A stretch of DNA of 64,000 nucleotides from an uncultured Acidimicrobiales bacterium. GTDB lineage: Bacteria > Actinomycetota > Acidimicrobiia > Acidimicrobiales > SZUA-35. Shown in pieces: positions 45,218-54,858 of this stretch. The stretch's first letter is position 1; each line of letters starts with the position of its first letter. The stretch is taken from positions 106,878-170,877 of the forward strand of contig CAKZXA010000004.1 in NCBI GenBank assembly GCA_937922045.1, read 5' to 3'. Both the position numbers and the translations under genes were made by a program. The notes under the pieces were generated by a model, which saw only the letters and a program-made list of their open reading frames with translations, was not told the origin of the DNA and did not search any database.

Positions 45218-46203
45218 CGGATCAGACCCGGTCGGATCAAGAACGGCTGATGGACGGCATCTACTGGTACGGCATTCCCACCCTTTTCCGTTGTCCTCAC
45301 GACGCCGACCCGGCGCAGGCCGACATCGGTCTTGTCGGTGTTCCTCACTCGACTGGCAACGGCACGACCCAACGCGATCAGCATCTCGGCCCCCGGGCTG
45401 TTCGTAACGTCTCGGCTATCGGACGGAGGGTCCACGACCAGTTTCAGCTCGATCCTTGGGAACGGTGTCGCATTCATGATCTCGGTGACGTTCCGTTGTC
45501 TGAAGGTAACAACAATGAGCGTGCGATCGAGATGATCACCGACTTCTATCGAACGATCGACGCCGCTGGCTGTCGACCGGTTTCGATCGGCGGCGACCAT
45601 TCGATCACCGGCGGTATCCTCCAGGCCATCGCCGGGCCAGACGCCACCCTCACCGGAGGTGAGAAGGCGTGTCTGCTCCACTTCGACGCCCACACCGATG
45701 CCTTCCACAACGTCGACCACTTCATGGGCGCCATCAAGTCCGCTGCCCATTGGGCCAGCTATCTCGCCACCGACGGCTTCGTCGACGCAGAGCATTCGGT
45801 TCAGGTCGGCATTAGAGGCAACGTCCGCTCGCTCGAATGGCTCGACCCGAGCTACGCCCTTGGCTACGAGGTCATCAAGAAGGTCGACTACGACCGTCTC
45901 GGCCCCGACGCCGTGATCGATGTTATCCACGAGCGCATCGGGGACCGGCCCGTCTACATCACCTTCGACCTCGACTGCCTCGATCCAACGGTCGCCCCGG
46001 GCGTAGCCAACATCGAGGCCGGGATCGAGGGTTTTGGGATGGACCAGGTGGTTCAATTGCTCCACTCGATGCGGGGGCGCAACGTGATCGGCGGCGATGT
46101 TGTCTGCCTGATGCCGACGGTTGATTCACCCAATCAAATCACGAGCTATCGGGCGATGGCCGTGATGTTCGAAATCATCAACCTGATCGCCGATCAGCTC
46201 TGA
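45214..46203 (+). CDS. Arginase/agmatinase-family ureohydrolase (substrate uncertain)
   Basis: SIGGDHSITGG, LHFDAHTDAF, ITFDLDCLDPTVAPG; ATGA overlap with the Mo-oxidoreductase stop. Confidence 0.87.
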   Translation: MTDQTRSDQERLMDGIYWYGIPTLFRCPHDADPAQADIGLVGVPHSTGNGTTQRDQHLGPRAVRNVSAIGRRVHDQFQLDPWERCRIHDLGDVPLSEGNNNERAIEMITDFYRTIDAAGCRPVSIGGDHSITGGILQAIAGPDATLTGGEKACLLHFDAHTDAFHNVDHFMGAIKSAAHWASYLATDGFVDAEHSVQVGIRGNVRSLEWLDPSYALGYEVIKKVDYDRLGPDAVIDVIHERIGDRPVYITFDLDCLDPTVAPGVANIEAGIEGFGMDQVVQLLHSMRGRNVIGGDVVCLMPTVDSPNQITSYRAMAVMFEIINLIADQL

Positions 46204-46244
46204 TCCGGGAGCCCGTAGCGAGGAGCTCGTTAGCGAGGAGCTCG

Positions 46245-47204
46245 TTAGATGGTCGACAGCTGGCGGTCGATATCGGGATCAGGCACCGAGCGTTCGCGGA
46301 GAAACATCCACACACCGGCGGCCACGATGACGCCGCTGCCGACGAAGGTCAGAACATCGGGTATGTCACCGAACACGACGATCTGCAACCCGATAGCAAA
46401 AAGAAGAACCGAGTATCGGAAGGGCGCACTGAAACTCAGATCGCCAACTCGAACGGTGATCACGCTGGCCAGATAGCCGATGGTGAGGAAAACGGCAGCG
46501 CCAAACAGCAGCCCGATCGACGATTGGGTCGGCGAACGCCAACCCTGCACAATCGTGACGACAAGTCCCATTGCTGTGATCGAGACAGCGGTACTAAAGG
46601 CGATTGCGAGCGAGGGGATGGTGGGGGCGATTCGTTTTGTTGTAAGCTCTCGGATCGTTATCAGACCGACGGCGACCAGGCCGAGGATGAACCATGGGCT
46701 GAAGTTGTCTGACCAGGGCTTGACCACGAGCAACACGCCAAAGAAGCCGACTATCACGGCGCCAACCCGATGCACGCTGACCGGCTCTCCCAGCAAACGG
46801 GCCGCGGCGAAGGTGACCGCCAGCGGCGTGATCTGGATTACCGCGCTGAGGCCGGCCAACGGCAGCTGGAGCAGGGCTGTCAGATAGACAGCGGTGGCGA
46901 GCATTTCGGTAACCACACGGCCAGCGACCGCCCGATCGACGATGGCGACCAACGATGCAAGCTCGCCCCGCTTCAGCATCCAGATTCCGAGCACCGTAGT
47001 GATGCAGATACCGCGCATCAAGATCGCCTGAAACAGCGGTACCTCGTCGGCGGCAAGCTTTATCAAGGCGTCATTTATGACGTAGCCCGCCATGCCTAGC
47101 GTCATCCATGCTGCACCCTTGACGTTGTCAGACCTCTTGGTCATCGGCCCATCCAACCCTTGCGCCTGAGCCCTGGTGACCCATCGCTGAAACATTACCG
47201 ACAC
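46245..47204 (-). CDS. DMT superfamily transporter (EamA-like)
   Basis: About 10 TM segments; two EamA-like repeats. Confidence 0.83.
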   Translation of the reverse strand: MSVMFQRWVTRAQAQGLDGPMTKRSDNVKGAAWMTLGMAGYVINDALIKLAADEVPLFQAILMRGICITTVLGIWMLKRGELASLVAIVDRAVAGRVVTEMLATAVYLTALLQLPLAGLSAVIQITPLAVTFAAARLLGEPVSVHRVGAVIVGFFGVLLVVKPWSDNFSPWFILGLVAVGLITIRELTTKRIAPTIPSLAIAFSTAVSITAMGLVVTIVQGWRSPTQSSIGLLFGAAVFLTIGYLASVITVRVGDLSFSAPFRYSVLLFAIGLQIVVFGDIPDVLTFVGSGVIVAAGVWMFLRERSVPDPDIDRQLSTI

Positions 47205-47221
47205 CTTGAACTGCTGGAGAA

Positions 47222-48577
47222 CTAGTGGCCTTGTAGCCGCCGCGTCTTCTCGGGATCGATTTCAGCCGAGGGAAGCTGTGTTACGTGGACCTGGGTGATC
47301 TTGTGCCCATCCACTTTCATGACCTCGAGTTCATGGCCCTGCACCTCAACCTGTTCCCCAATCGGAGGAACCGTTCCCGTCGCCGCCAGTACCAGGCCGG
47401 CCAAGGTCGTGACATCGCGATGTTCGAAGTGGAACCCGTAGTCTTCTTCGAGTTCAGTGATGGTGGTTTCGCCATCGAGAGTGATCGAACCGTCGGCGTG
47501 CACAACAGCCGGAATATCGTGGTCACCCGCCGGGTCATCGATCACTTCGGAAATGATGTCATCGAGGGTGACAATCCCGATCGTGCTACCGAGCTCGTCG
47601 ACGACGAGGCTGGCGTGAACCCGTTCGCTCTTGAACCGTTCGAGCAAAATATCAGCAGCGGTATTTCCTGAAACCGTTGGCAGACGACGAACGAGCTTGT
47701 TGAGGTCGAAGGGACCCGTCGACTGACTCACCCGCACGAAGTCTTTCACGTGTAGCAGACCGATGATGTGATCGAGGTCGCCCCGGTAGACGGGGTAGCG
47801 GCTAATTGTGGACGACCGGATCTGCTCGGCTATCTCATCCCTGCTGGCCGACTCCTCGATGGCACGAATGTGGCTTCGAGATGTCATCAGCTCTTCAGCC
47901 GAAAGATCTTCGAGCTCGAAAATGTTGTGAATGATCTCCGACTGCAGCTTGCCCAGTTCACCTTCCTCAGCGGCCTCCTCGGTGACGATCACCAACTCCT
48001 GGCTGCTGTAGAGAGACAGCGTTTTGTCGGGCTCGGGGATGCGAAGCATGCGCATCAGGGCCAGCGCAATCCAGTTGAGGAAGAAGACGGCCGGCCGGAA
48101 TAGCAGGCTGAACGTACGCATGATCGGGTTCGCCCGGAGGCTTGTGCGTTCCGGCGACTGAAGCGCTAACGCCTTGGGAATCATCTCGCCCAAGACAACG
48201 TGCAGGAAGGTGATGATGCTGAGAGCGATGATGAAACCGACGGTATGGGCTGCTCCCTCGGACAATCCCATGCTCTCAAATGGGCCGTACATCCAGTGAG
48301 CGATCGCGGGCTCACCATACATACCAAGCCCGATGCTGGCCAGCGTTATACCGAGCTGAGCAACCGCTATGTAGCCATCCTTGCCGGTGGGGCGATCGAA
48401 GACCTTGAGCAGCCATCGAGCTCCGCGATTGCCGCCTTCGGCGAGAGCTTGGAACCGACTTCGGCGCGAGCCAACAAGGGCGAACTCAGCAGCGACGAAA
48501 ACACCGTTGACGAGCACCAGGAGGATCACGGCGATGACGGGCAGAACAACGCCGGTGAGAATGCTTGCCGCGATCAT
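47222..48577 (-). CDS. Hemolysin/CNNM family protein (DUF21-CBS-CorC_HlyC)
   Basis: VNGVFVAAEFALVGSRRSRF, LGEMIPKALAL, SRYPVYRGDLDHIIGLLHVKDF, SLVVDELGSTIGIVTLDDIISEVI. Confidence 0.92.
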   Translation of the reverse strand: MIAASILTGVVLPVIAVILLVLVNGVFVAAEFALVGSRRSRFQALAEGGNRGARWLLKVFDRPTGKDGYIAVAQLGITLASIGLGMYGEPAIAHWMYGPFESMGLSEGAAHTVGFIIALSIITFLHVVLGEMIPKALALQSPERTSLRANPIMRTFSLLFRPAVFFLNWIALALMRMLRIPEPDKTLSLYSSQELVIVTEEAAEEGELGKLQSEIIHNIFELEDLSAEELMTSRSHIRAIEESASRDEIAEQIRSSTISRYPVYRGDLDHIIGLLHVKDFVRVSQSTGPFDLNKLVRRLPTVSGNTAADILLERFKSERVHASLVVDELGSTIGIVTLDDIISEVIDDPAGDHDIPAVVHADGSITLDGETTITELEEDYGFHFEHRDVTTLAGLVLAATGTVPPIGEQVEVQGHELEVMKVDGHKITQVHVTQLPSAEIDPEKTRRLQGH

Positions 48578-49911
48578 ACGTCACCCTCCGGAAGCATGAA
48601 GCTGGCCCGATCGACGAGCGTCCCGTCGACAGAATCCACTCGAAGCCGAAGTTCTGTCACGAGCTCAGTGTCCTCGTCGTCCTCTGGATCGCCCCCCGAT
48701 GATCGCATCGGCAATGGCACGTCGTCTCCGACGATCGGCAGGCGACCAAGATAGCGCCACACATAGCCGCTGACCGTATCGATCTCGTCGGATGGCAGGT
48801 CGAGATCGAAGCGATCATTCACCACCGCGAGCAACACGTCTCCACGGATCGACACCTCGGTGCCTTCGAGCGTTATCGGGTCGGGCTCAACGTCGAACTC
48901 ATCGTTGAACTCGCCAAGAATTTCCTCGATGCAATCTTCTCGAGTCACGAACCCTGACACGGATCCAAACTCGTTGACGACTATGGCGGCGTGAATGCCA
49001 TCCTCAGCAAACTGATTGAGGAGAGGTGGCACCTCGAGGACTTCGCTCACCACCAGTCCTGGTTCGGCCACATCGGCCACCGTCCCCCTTCGGTTCTCAC
49101 TAACCGCTATAAACAGATTCCGCAGCGTCACCACGCCCACGATCTCTTCGCCACCGTCAGTGACGGGAAAGCGGGAGTAGGGGCTTATCGACAGCTCGGT
49201 CAACGCCTCGGGCAGCGGAGTGGACTGGTCGATGGTGATGAGCCGCCGGCGAGGTGTCATGATCTCCCGAACGAGCCTCTTGGTCACTGCCAGAGCACCG
49301 GCGAGCATCTCCCGCTCAGCCGAATCGATCAAGCCCCCGTCGGCGCTCGCCCGATAGAGGCCAGCCAACTCTTGGGGCGAGTGAACGTGTGAGTGGGAAT
49401 GATCCACGGACAAACCGAGCCAGCGCATGATGGCGAAGGCCGACCCGTTGAAGACGATGACCAGCGGCCGAAGAAGGATCCGGCTGATTCGCATGGGCGC
49501 AAGCGTGGCCATAGCCAGCGGCTCCGGATACCGAAGCGCAACCGTCTTTGGCAGCAACTCACCCAAGACCACCTGAAGCGACGTGATCAGCAACAACACG
49601 ACGACGATGGCAACCGTCGAGCTAGCCGACCCAAACCACCTCTGAAAGAGAGGTACGAGTTGAGCTTTACCGTAGGCACCAGCGACCAGACTGCTCAACG
49701 TGATGCCAATTTGGCAAGCGGCCACATAGTTGTCGAGCTGCTTGGGGTCTTGGAGGATCGCCAACAGCTTGGAGGCTGACCCGCTTCCCGATTCGGCATT
49801 CTCTTGGACTCTGGACCGCCGGGCACCAACCGTCGCGAACTCGGCGGCCACGTAGAGGGCGTTAAAGCCCACCATGACCAAGATCAGTAGCAGCACTATG
49901 AGCGGATTCAT
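48574..49911 (-). CDS. Hemolysin/CNNM family protein (DUF21-CBS-CorC_HlyC)
   Basis: FNALYVAAEFATVGARRSRV, LGELLPKTVALRYPE, SRFPVTDGGEEIVGVVTLRNLF, AIVVNEFGSVSGFVTREDCIEEI. ATGA overlap with downstream paralog. Confidence 0.92.
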   Translation of the reverse strand: MNPLIVLLLILVMVGFNALYVAAEFATVGARRSRVQENAESGSGSASKLLAILQDPKQLDNYVAACQIGITLSSLVAGAYGKAQLVPLFQRWFGSASSTVAIVVVLLLITSLQVVLGELLPKTVALRYPEPLAMATLAPMRISRILLRPLVIVFNGSAFAIMRWLGLSVDHSHSHVHSPQELAGLYRASADGGLIDSAEREMLAGALAVTKRLVREIMTPRRRLITIDQSTPLPEALTELSISPYSRFPVTDGGEEIVGVVTLRNLFIAVSENRRGTVADVAEPGLVVSEVLEVPPLLNQFAEDGIHAAIVVNEFGSVSGFVTREDCIEEILGEFNDEFDVEPDPITLEGTEVSIRGDVLLAVVNDRFDLDLPSDEIDTVSGYVWRYLGRLPIVGDDVPLPMRSSGGDPEDDEDTELVTELRLRVDSVDGTLVDRASFMLPEGDV

Positions 49912-50090
49912 CTGAAACCTTGGGCTGGACAACAACGAGAACTGGGACGGCACGTTTGCTGCCGCACCTTTCCTTGCGGGACAGACTACCGCTCACCGGC
50001 GTGCTCCAAGTGAAAAAGGGGGATCACCCTTCCAACAAAAGTTCGGACAATCTCCTAGGCCAGCCGAAGTCGCCGTTGTATCCTCGTACT

Positions 50091-51773
50091 ATGGCTGCCC
50101 AAGAGTCGATTGCGCTCATTGAAACGATCCGACAAAGTGTCATCGGCGGTCACGACATGGTCGACGGTCCGTTCGGGCCGCGTCCTGTGGTCTATGCCGA
50201 CTACACCGCGTCAGGGCGGGCGTTGACCTTCATCGAGGACTACATCCGAAACGCTGTCCTCCCCCTCTACGCCAACACCCACACGGAGTCGTCCGGCACG
50301 GGGCTGCAGACCACCCGCTTTCGAGAAGAGGCCAGGCAGATAATTCGCGACTGCGTTGGGGCTGACGAGGACCACGCCGTTCTTTTCTGCGGCAGCGGCT
50401 CGACCTACGCCATCGCCAAGATCATCGGCGCCATGGGCCTTTCGATCCCATCAAGCCTCGATGACCGCTACCACTTCTCCGACCAGATCGACGAGAGCGA
50501 CCGGCCCGTCGTTTTCATCGGACCGTTCGAGCATCACTCGAACGAGTTGCCGTGGCGGGAATCGATCGCCGACGTGGTGACGATCAAGGAAGACAGCGAC
50601 GGCCATATCGATCTCAACCAGCTTCGAGAAGAGCTCGAGCGCTATCGCCAGCGGCCACTGCTGATCGGCTCATTCTCTGCTGCCTCAAACGTGACCGGCA
50701 TCATTACCGACTGCGATGCTGTCTCGTCTCTCCTCCATGAGTTCGGCGCTCTCGCGTTCTGGGATTTCGCCGCCGCCGCGCCCTATGTCGGTATCGAGAT
50801 GGGCTCACCCGGCGACGGACAGTCCTACATGGACGCCGTGTTCATCTCTCCTCACAAGCTGATCGGCGGCCCCGGCACACCAGGTCTCTTGATCGCCCGT
50901 AAGGAGCTCTTTGACAACCGCGTTCCTGTCGTTCCGGGAGGTGGCACCGTAACCTACGTCAACCCCGAGGAGCACGACTACGTCCCCGACGTCGAGCATC
51001 GCGAAGAGGGCGGCACGCCCGCCATTATCGAGTCGATCCGGGCAGGCCTCGTCTTCCAGCTGAAAGAAGCGGTGGGGGTCGACGCCATTCGCGAGAAAGA
51101 AGAAGACTTCGTTCGTCGAGCGATCGACCGCTGGTCGGCCCATCCTCGCATCCAGATTCTGGGCAGCAGAGACGCCGAACGTCTGAGCATCGTGTCCTTC
51201 GTCGTCGCCGCCGAGGACACAACAGGTTTCGCCTATCTCCATCACAACCTCGTTGTCGGCATCCTCAACGACTTGTTCGGCATCCAGTCGAGGGGCGGGT
51301 GCTCCTGTGCCGGACCCTACGGCCACCGACTGCTCGGCATCGACCTTGAACAGTCGCATGCCTTCGAGCGCGAGGTCAGCCGGGGCTGTGAGGGCATTAA
51401 GCCCGGCTGGGTCCGGGTGAACTTCAACTACTTCATCGACGAAGACACCTTTGAGTACATTCTGGCCGCTGTCGAGGCGGTGGCGAACCATGGGCATCGT
51501 CTCGTCAACTGCTACAGCTTCGAAGCTTCGTCAGGGCTTTGGCATCACCATGCGGGGCCAACCGCACCTCCGATGAGTCTGAATCACATCAGCTACGACA
51601 CCGGCACGATGACCCACGACGACAACAGAATTCGTGGCGCATCGAGGGGACTGCTCGACTATCTGAGCGAGGCCGAGCAGCAGATGATGGACGCCTCATG
51701 CCTCTCGACGAGCTCGGCTTCCGTCGAAGCCCTCAACGAAGACTTCGAGTCGTTGCGCTGGTTTCCGGTCTAG
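50091..51773 (+). CDS. Class V aminotransferase-fold PLP enzyme (cysteine desulfurase-like)
   Basis: VVYADYTASGRALTFIEDYI, NTHTESSGTG, DAVFISPHKLIGGPGTPGLLIARKELF, IQSRGGCSCAGPYGH. Confidence 0.88.
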   Translation: MAAQESIALIETIRQSVIGGHDMVDGPFGPRPVVYADYTASGRALTFIEDYIRNAVLPLYANTHTESSGTGLQTTRFREEARQIIRDCVGADEDHAVLFCGSGSTYAIAKIIGAMGLSIPSSLDDRYHFSDQIDESDRPVVFIGPFEHHSNELPWRESIADVVTIKEDSDGHIDLNQLREELERYRQRPLLIGSFSAASNVTGIITDCDAVSSLLHEFGALAFWDFAAAAPYVGIEMGSPGDGQSYMDAVFISPHKLIGGPGTPGLLIARKELFDNRVPVVPGGGTVTYVNPEEHDYVPDVEHREEGGTPAIIESIRAGLVFQLKEAVGVDAIREKEEDFVRRAIDRWSAHPRIQILGSRDAERLSIVSFVVAAEDTTGFAYLHHNLVVGILNDLFGIQSRGGCSCAGPYGHRLLGIDLEQSHAFEREVSRGCEGIKPGWVRVNFNYFIDEDTFEYILAAVEAVANHGHRLVNCYSFEASSGLWHHHAGPTAPPMSLNHISYDTGTMTHDDNRIRGASRGLLDYLSEAEQQMMDASCLSTSSASVEALNEDFESLRWFPV

Positions 51774-51847
51774 CGACTGCCCCGCGGCTGGTCTCGCTTC
51801 CGATCACCATCCTTTAGGCCCAACGTTTCAGGGCCGATACTCGCAAG

Positions 51848-52919
51848 GTGAGGGTCCGCCTTCTTCTTCTCTTTGCTCCAATCGTTGCGATGATCGGCTT
51901 CGGGCTGTTGATCGTGGCGCAAAGCGCGGGCGAGATTCAGGACACGACGAAGGCTGAGCGCCAGATAGAGATCGTCGACGTCGTCGCTGATCTCGATCAA
52001 GCCCTCGGCCAGGAAGCGCTCGCCGCAACACACTCTCACCGAGGGGTCGATGACCGACTTCCTGGTCAGCCGTGAGTTCACCGAAACCGACGCCCAACTC
52101 AATCGCCTCTACCTTGCTATCCCCGCCACGGTGCGGTCGCCGTTGATGAGCACAGCCGTCGACGAAGTCACGACCTGAGCCAAACCGGCGCCGAGCTGAA
52201 TCAGAACCAGCTCCTGGCGGTCTTGCTCCTCGTCGAGTCACGAAGTGCACACCTCGACGAACGCACGATCACCGATCTCGCCCTCACCTACCGTGTTTGG
52301 GCACCAGGACAACACGCCGCCGCGATCGAGGCGATCGCCATCCAAGAGCAGAACATCTCGTTGGCCGACACCCTTCAAACAGATGAGGCGGCGCTCGCCG
52401 CTCTAGGCAGACTCGACCAGGTTCGCTAATCGACCGTGACCACGCTTGACATCTCCTCGTTACCTTGACCTCGCTGCGCACCGCTCGCCGAACCCGCCTG
52501 ATCGCTCAGGCGGCCAGGGGTCTGGCCGACCGCAGGCCACGCGACTCCGCTACCAAGATGGTCGGCGGAAACGACGAGCTAACCACCGTTGGACGTACCT
52601 GAGGACCCTTCCTATCGACATTCTCAAACTCGATCGAGAGTTCGTCAGCGGCGCGGATCAGAGCACGACCAACCAGTCGATCGTGAACGCGGTTGCCGAC
52701 ATCGCCCGCTCGCTCAACCTGACGGTGGTGGCCGAAGGCATCGAACGCCAGCAAGAACTCGACTGGCTGACCTCACTCGGGTGTCTGGTCCAGGGCTTTC
52801 TTCTGGGCCGGCCGGTGGACAACGAACGCGCCACGGTCTTTCTGGCCAAGCGCCAAGGTCGCCCCGATCTCATCGGAGCTCAGCCAGGTTCCAACCCCCG
52901 GCCAGAGATCAGGGTGTAG
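51848..52919 (+). pseudogene. Decayed sensor-EAL (c-di-GMP phosphodiesterase-like) gene
   Basis: Signal anchor and sensor-like fragments in shifted frames (51848-52075, 52050-52179, 52223-52429), then an EAL C-terminal fragment LPIDILKLDREFV...IVNAVADIARSLNLTVVAEGIERQQELDWLTSLGCLVQGFLLGRPV; no intact GGDEF or N-terminal EAL. Confidence 0.75.
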
Positions 52920-52923
52920 GCAG

Positions 52924-53439
52924 ATGCGATCAGAACCTTCGCCTTCAAGCAGCCGATCGATCGGGGCCGCCCCGTCGCTACTCGTTCAGCTGATGGGCCT
53001 TGCCCTCGCTACGATCTTCATCGTCTCGTCGTCCGCTTGTTCGGCGGGTTCGACCGAGAGCAGGGCGCCATCTGCCCTGGCCTTCGACCACACGGCCTAC
53101 CGAGAACTGGATCCGCCGAGCGTGGCGATCATCCGGCCAGGCCACCAGGAGTCGGTGAGGCGAACCTTTGAGGTATCGATCAGCACCGAGAACTATGATC
53201 TGACGCCAGCGGGCGTCGTCCGCTACGACGAAGGCCATTGGGTGATCCTGGTCGACCAGCCTTGCGCGGCGCCAGGCGATCTCTTAGGGGATGACCACAG
53301 CCTCATTCATGTAGACGGTGGGTCGGATTCGACGGAGATAACACTGGCACCCGGACCCCATCAGCTTTGTGTGCAGCTCGCAGACGGTTTCAGTGTTGCG
53401 GTAAACGTGGTCGACCGTATCGAGGTCTTCGTTTCCTAG
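52924..53439 (+). CDS. DUF4399-like lipoprotein
   Basis: Lipobox-like SSSAC; AIIRPGHQESVRRTFEVSIS...EGHWVILVDQPC...EITLAPGPHQLCVQLADG resembles DUF4399. Confidence 0.6.
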   Translation: MRSEPSPSSSRSIGAAPSLLVQLMGLALATIFIVSSSACSAGSTESRAPSALAFDHTAYRELDPPSVAIIRPGHQESVRRTFEVSISTENYDLTPAGVVRYDEGHWVILVDQPCAAPGDLLGDDHSLIHVDGGSDSTEITLAPGPHQLCVQLADGFSVAVNVVDRIEVFVS

Positions 53440-53612
53440 TCCCGGGGTTTCGCCGACCTGGACGGGGCACCGCGCTCAAACGCAAACTGCGCAACGTTTC
53501 GACTCGGCTCGGCCGCTTCTGGTTCGCTATCCTCGGGCCAAGAATCAGACGTAGCAAGCACACGACGATGCAGACGACGCCATGCGTGGCGTCAAACGAG
53601 TGAGGTCCCACG

Positions 53613-54314
53613 ATGTCAGTAGTTAGTTCCGAACGGGTCGCAGAAGGAACCGTTGCTCTCATTACGATCGATGATGGCAAGGCGAACGCTCTCTCGGCCG
53701 ACATCATCGCCGACATCTCCGCCGCCCTCGATGAGGCATGCGCGGACGAGGCTGTGGGCGCAGCCGTTCTCGCCGGTCGAGATGGCAGGTTCTCCGGCGG
53801 CTTCGATCTGCAGGTGATGCAGGCCGGTGACTTCACCGCCATCGTGAACCTCGTCGCCGACGGAGGCGACCTCGTGGCCAAATGTTTTGGATGCAGCATC
53901 CCCGTCGTGGCGGCCTGCACCGGCCATGCGGTGGCCGCAGGCGCCTTGTTGCTGATGGGCTGCGATGTCCGCGTCGGTGCAGACGGACCGTTCAAGATTG
54001 GCCTCAACGAGGTCGCTATCGGCATGGTGTTGCCAGCCTGGGCCATGGATCTGGCCGAAGCTCGACTCTCAAAACGCCATGTCCAACGATGCGTGGTCAA
54101 TGCTCGTCTCGTCGGACCCGGCGAAGCCGTTGACGCTGGATTTCTCGATCATGTGGTCGAACCTGCGATGGTCCTTGAGCGAGCCATCGCGGAAGCCGCC
54201 GAGCTGGCCACGCTGAACGGCCCGGCCTACGGCAAGACCGTCGAGCAGTTTCGCAGCCCCGTCCTCGATGCGATGGCCGATCACTTGGCGGCCGATCGCT
54301 CCTCGGTCGGTTAA
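53613..54314 (+). CDS. Enoyl-CoA hydratase/isomerase (crotonase) family protein
   Basis: ITIDDGKANALSADIIADI, GRDGRFSGGFDL, IPVVAACTGHAVAAGALLLMGCDVR. Confidence 0.85.
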   Translation: MSVVSSERVAEGTVALITIDDGKANALSADIIADISAALDEACADEAVGAAVLAGRDGRFSGGFDLQVMQAGDFTAIVNLVADGGDLVAKCFGCSIPVVAACTGHAVAAGALLLMGCDVRVGADGPFKIGLNEVAIGMVLPAWAMDLAEARLSKRHVQRCVVNARLVGPGEAVDAGFLDHVVEPAMVLERAIAEAAELATLNGPAYGKTVEQFRSPVLDAMADHLAADRSSVG

Positions 54315-54327
54315 TCAGTTTTTGGGG

Positions 54328-54747
54328 CTAATCAGTTCTTTGGTTCGTGTCGTCGTGCTCTTCCCTGAGGTCGAGCTCGGCGATCTGGAGCATGCCTCGA
54401 TGGAGGTTCGCTCGGTGCATCGTGGCCTCCGCTGGGCGGGCGGAGCCCCAGAGGTAGACCGAAGCCTTGCTTTCAGCTTCAAGGTTTCGCACCCATTGGG
54501 AGTTCGATCGAACGGTGGATGCATAGACCCTGTCGCCCACCCTGAGGGCGAGGAGTGGCACCTGGCGAGGCTTGCCACTCTTACGTCCGGTCGTTTCGAG
54601 CACAACGGCGCCGACACCCAACCCCGGCAACGGTGAACCGACTCCGGCCCGCACGAGCGGGGCGACGATCGAGTTGAGGGCAGAAAACGCCTGGGCTCGG
54701 AAACGTGGGTTTAGGTCGGTAGGACCATTCGGGGTGGTGGTAGCCAT
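54328..54747 (-). CDS. Deazaflavin-dependent (F420) oxidoreductase, DDN/nitroreductase-like family
   Basis: VVLETTGRKSGKPRQVPLLAL, WVRNLEAESKASVYL. Confidence 0.82.
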   Translation of the reverse strand: MATTTPNGPTDLNPRFRAQAFSALNSIVAPLVRAGVGSPLPGLGVGAVVLETTGRKSGKPRQVPLLALRVGDRVYASTVRSNSQWVRNLEAESKASVYLWGSARPAEATMHRANLHRGMLQIAELDLREEHDDTNQRTD

Positions 54748-54858
54748 ACCTACGAACCTAACATCGTAAGGCTCTGGGTCAAGGCCGATGTGCCTAGAGT
54801 CTCAATCCCATCGGTTGAGCAGGCGGAAATGGGTGCCAGATCCGGCAACCTTGATGCC

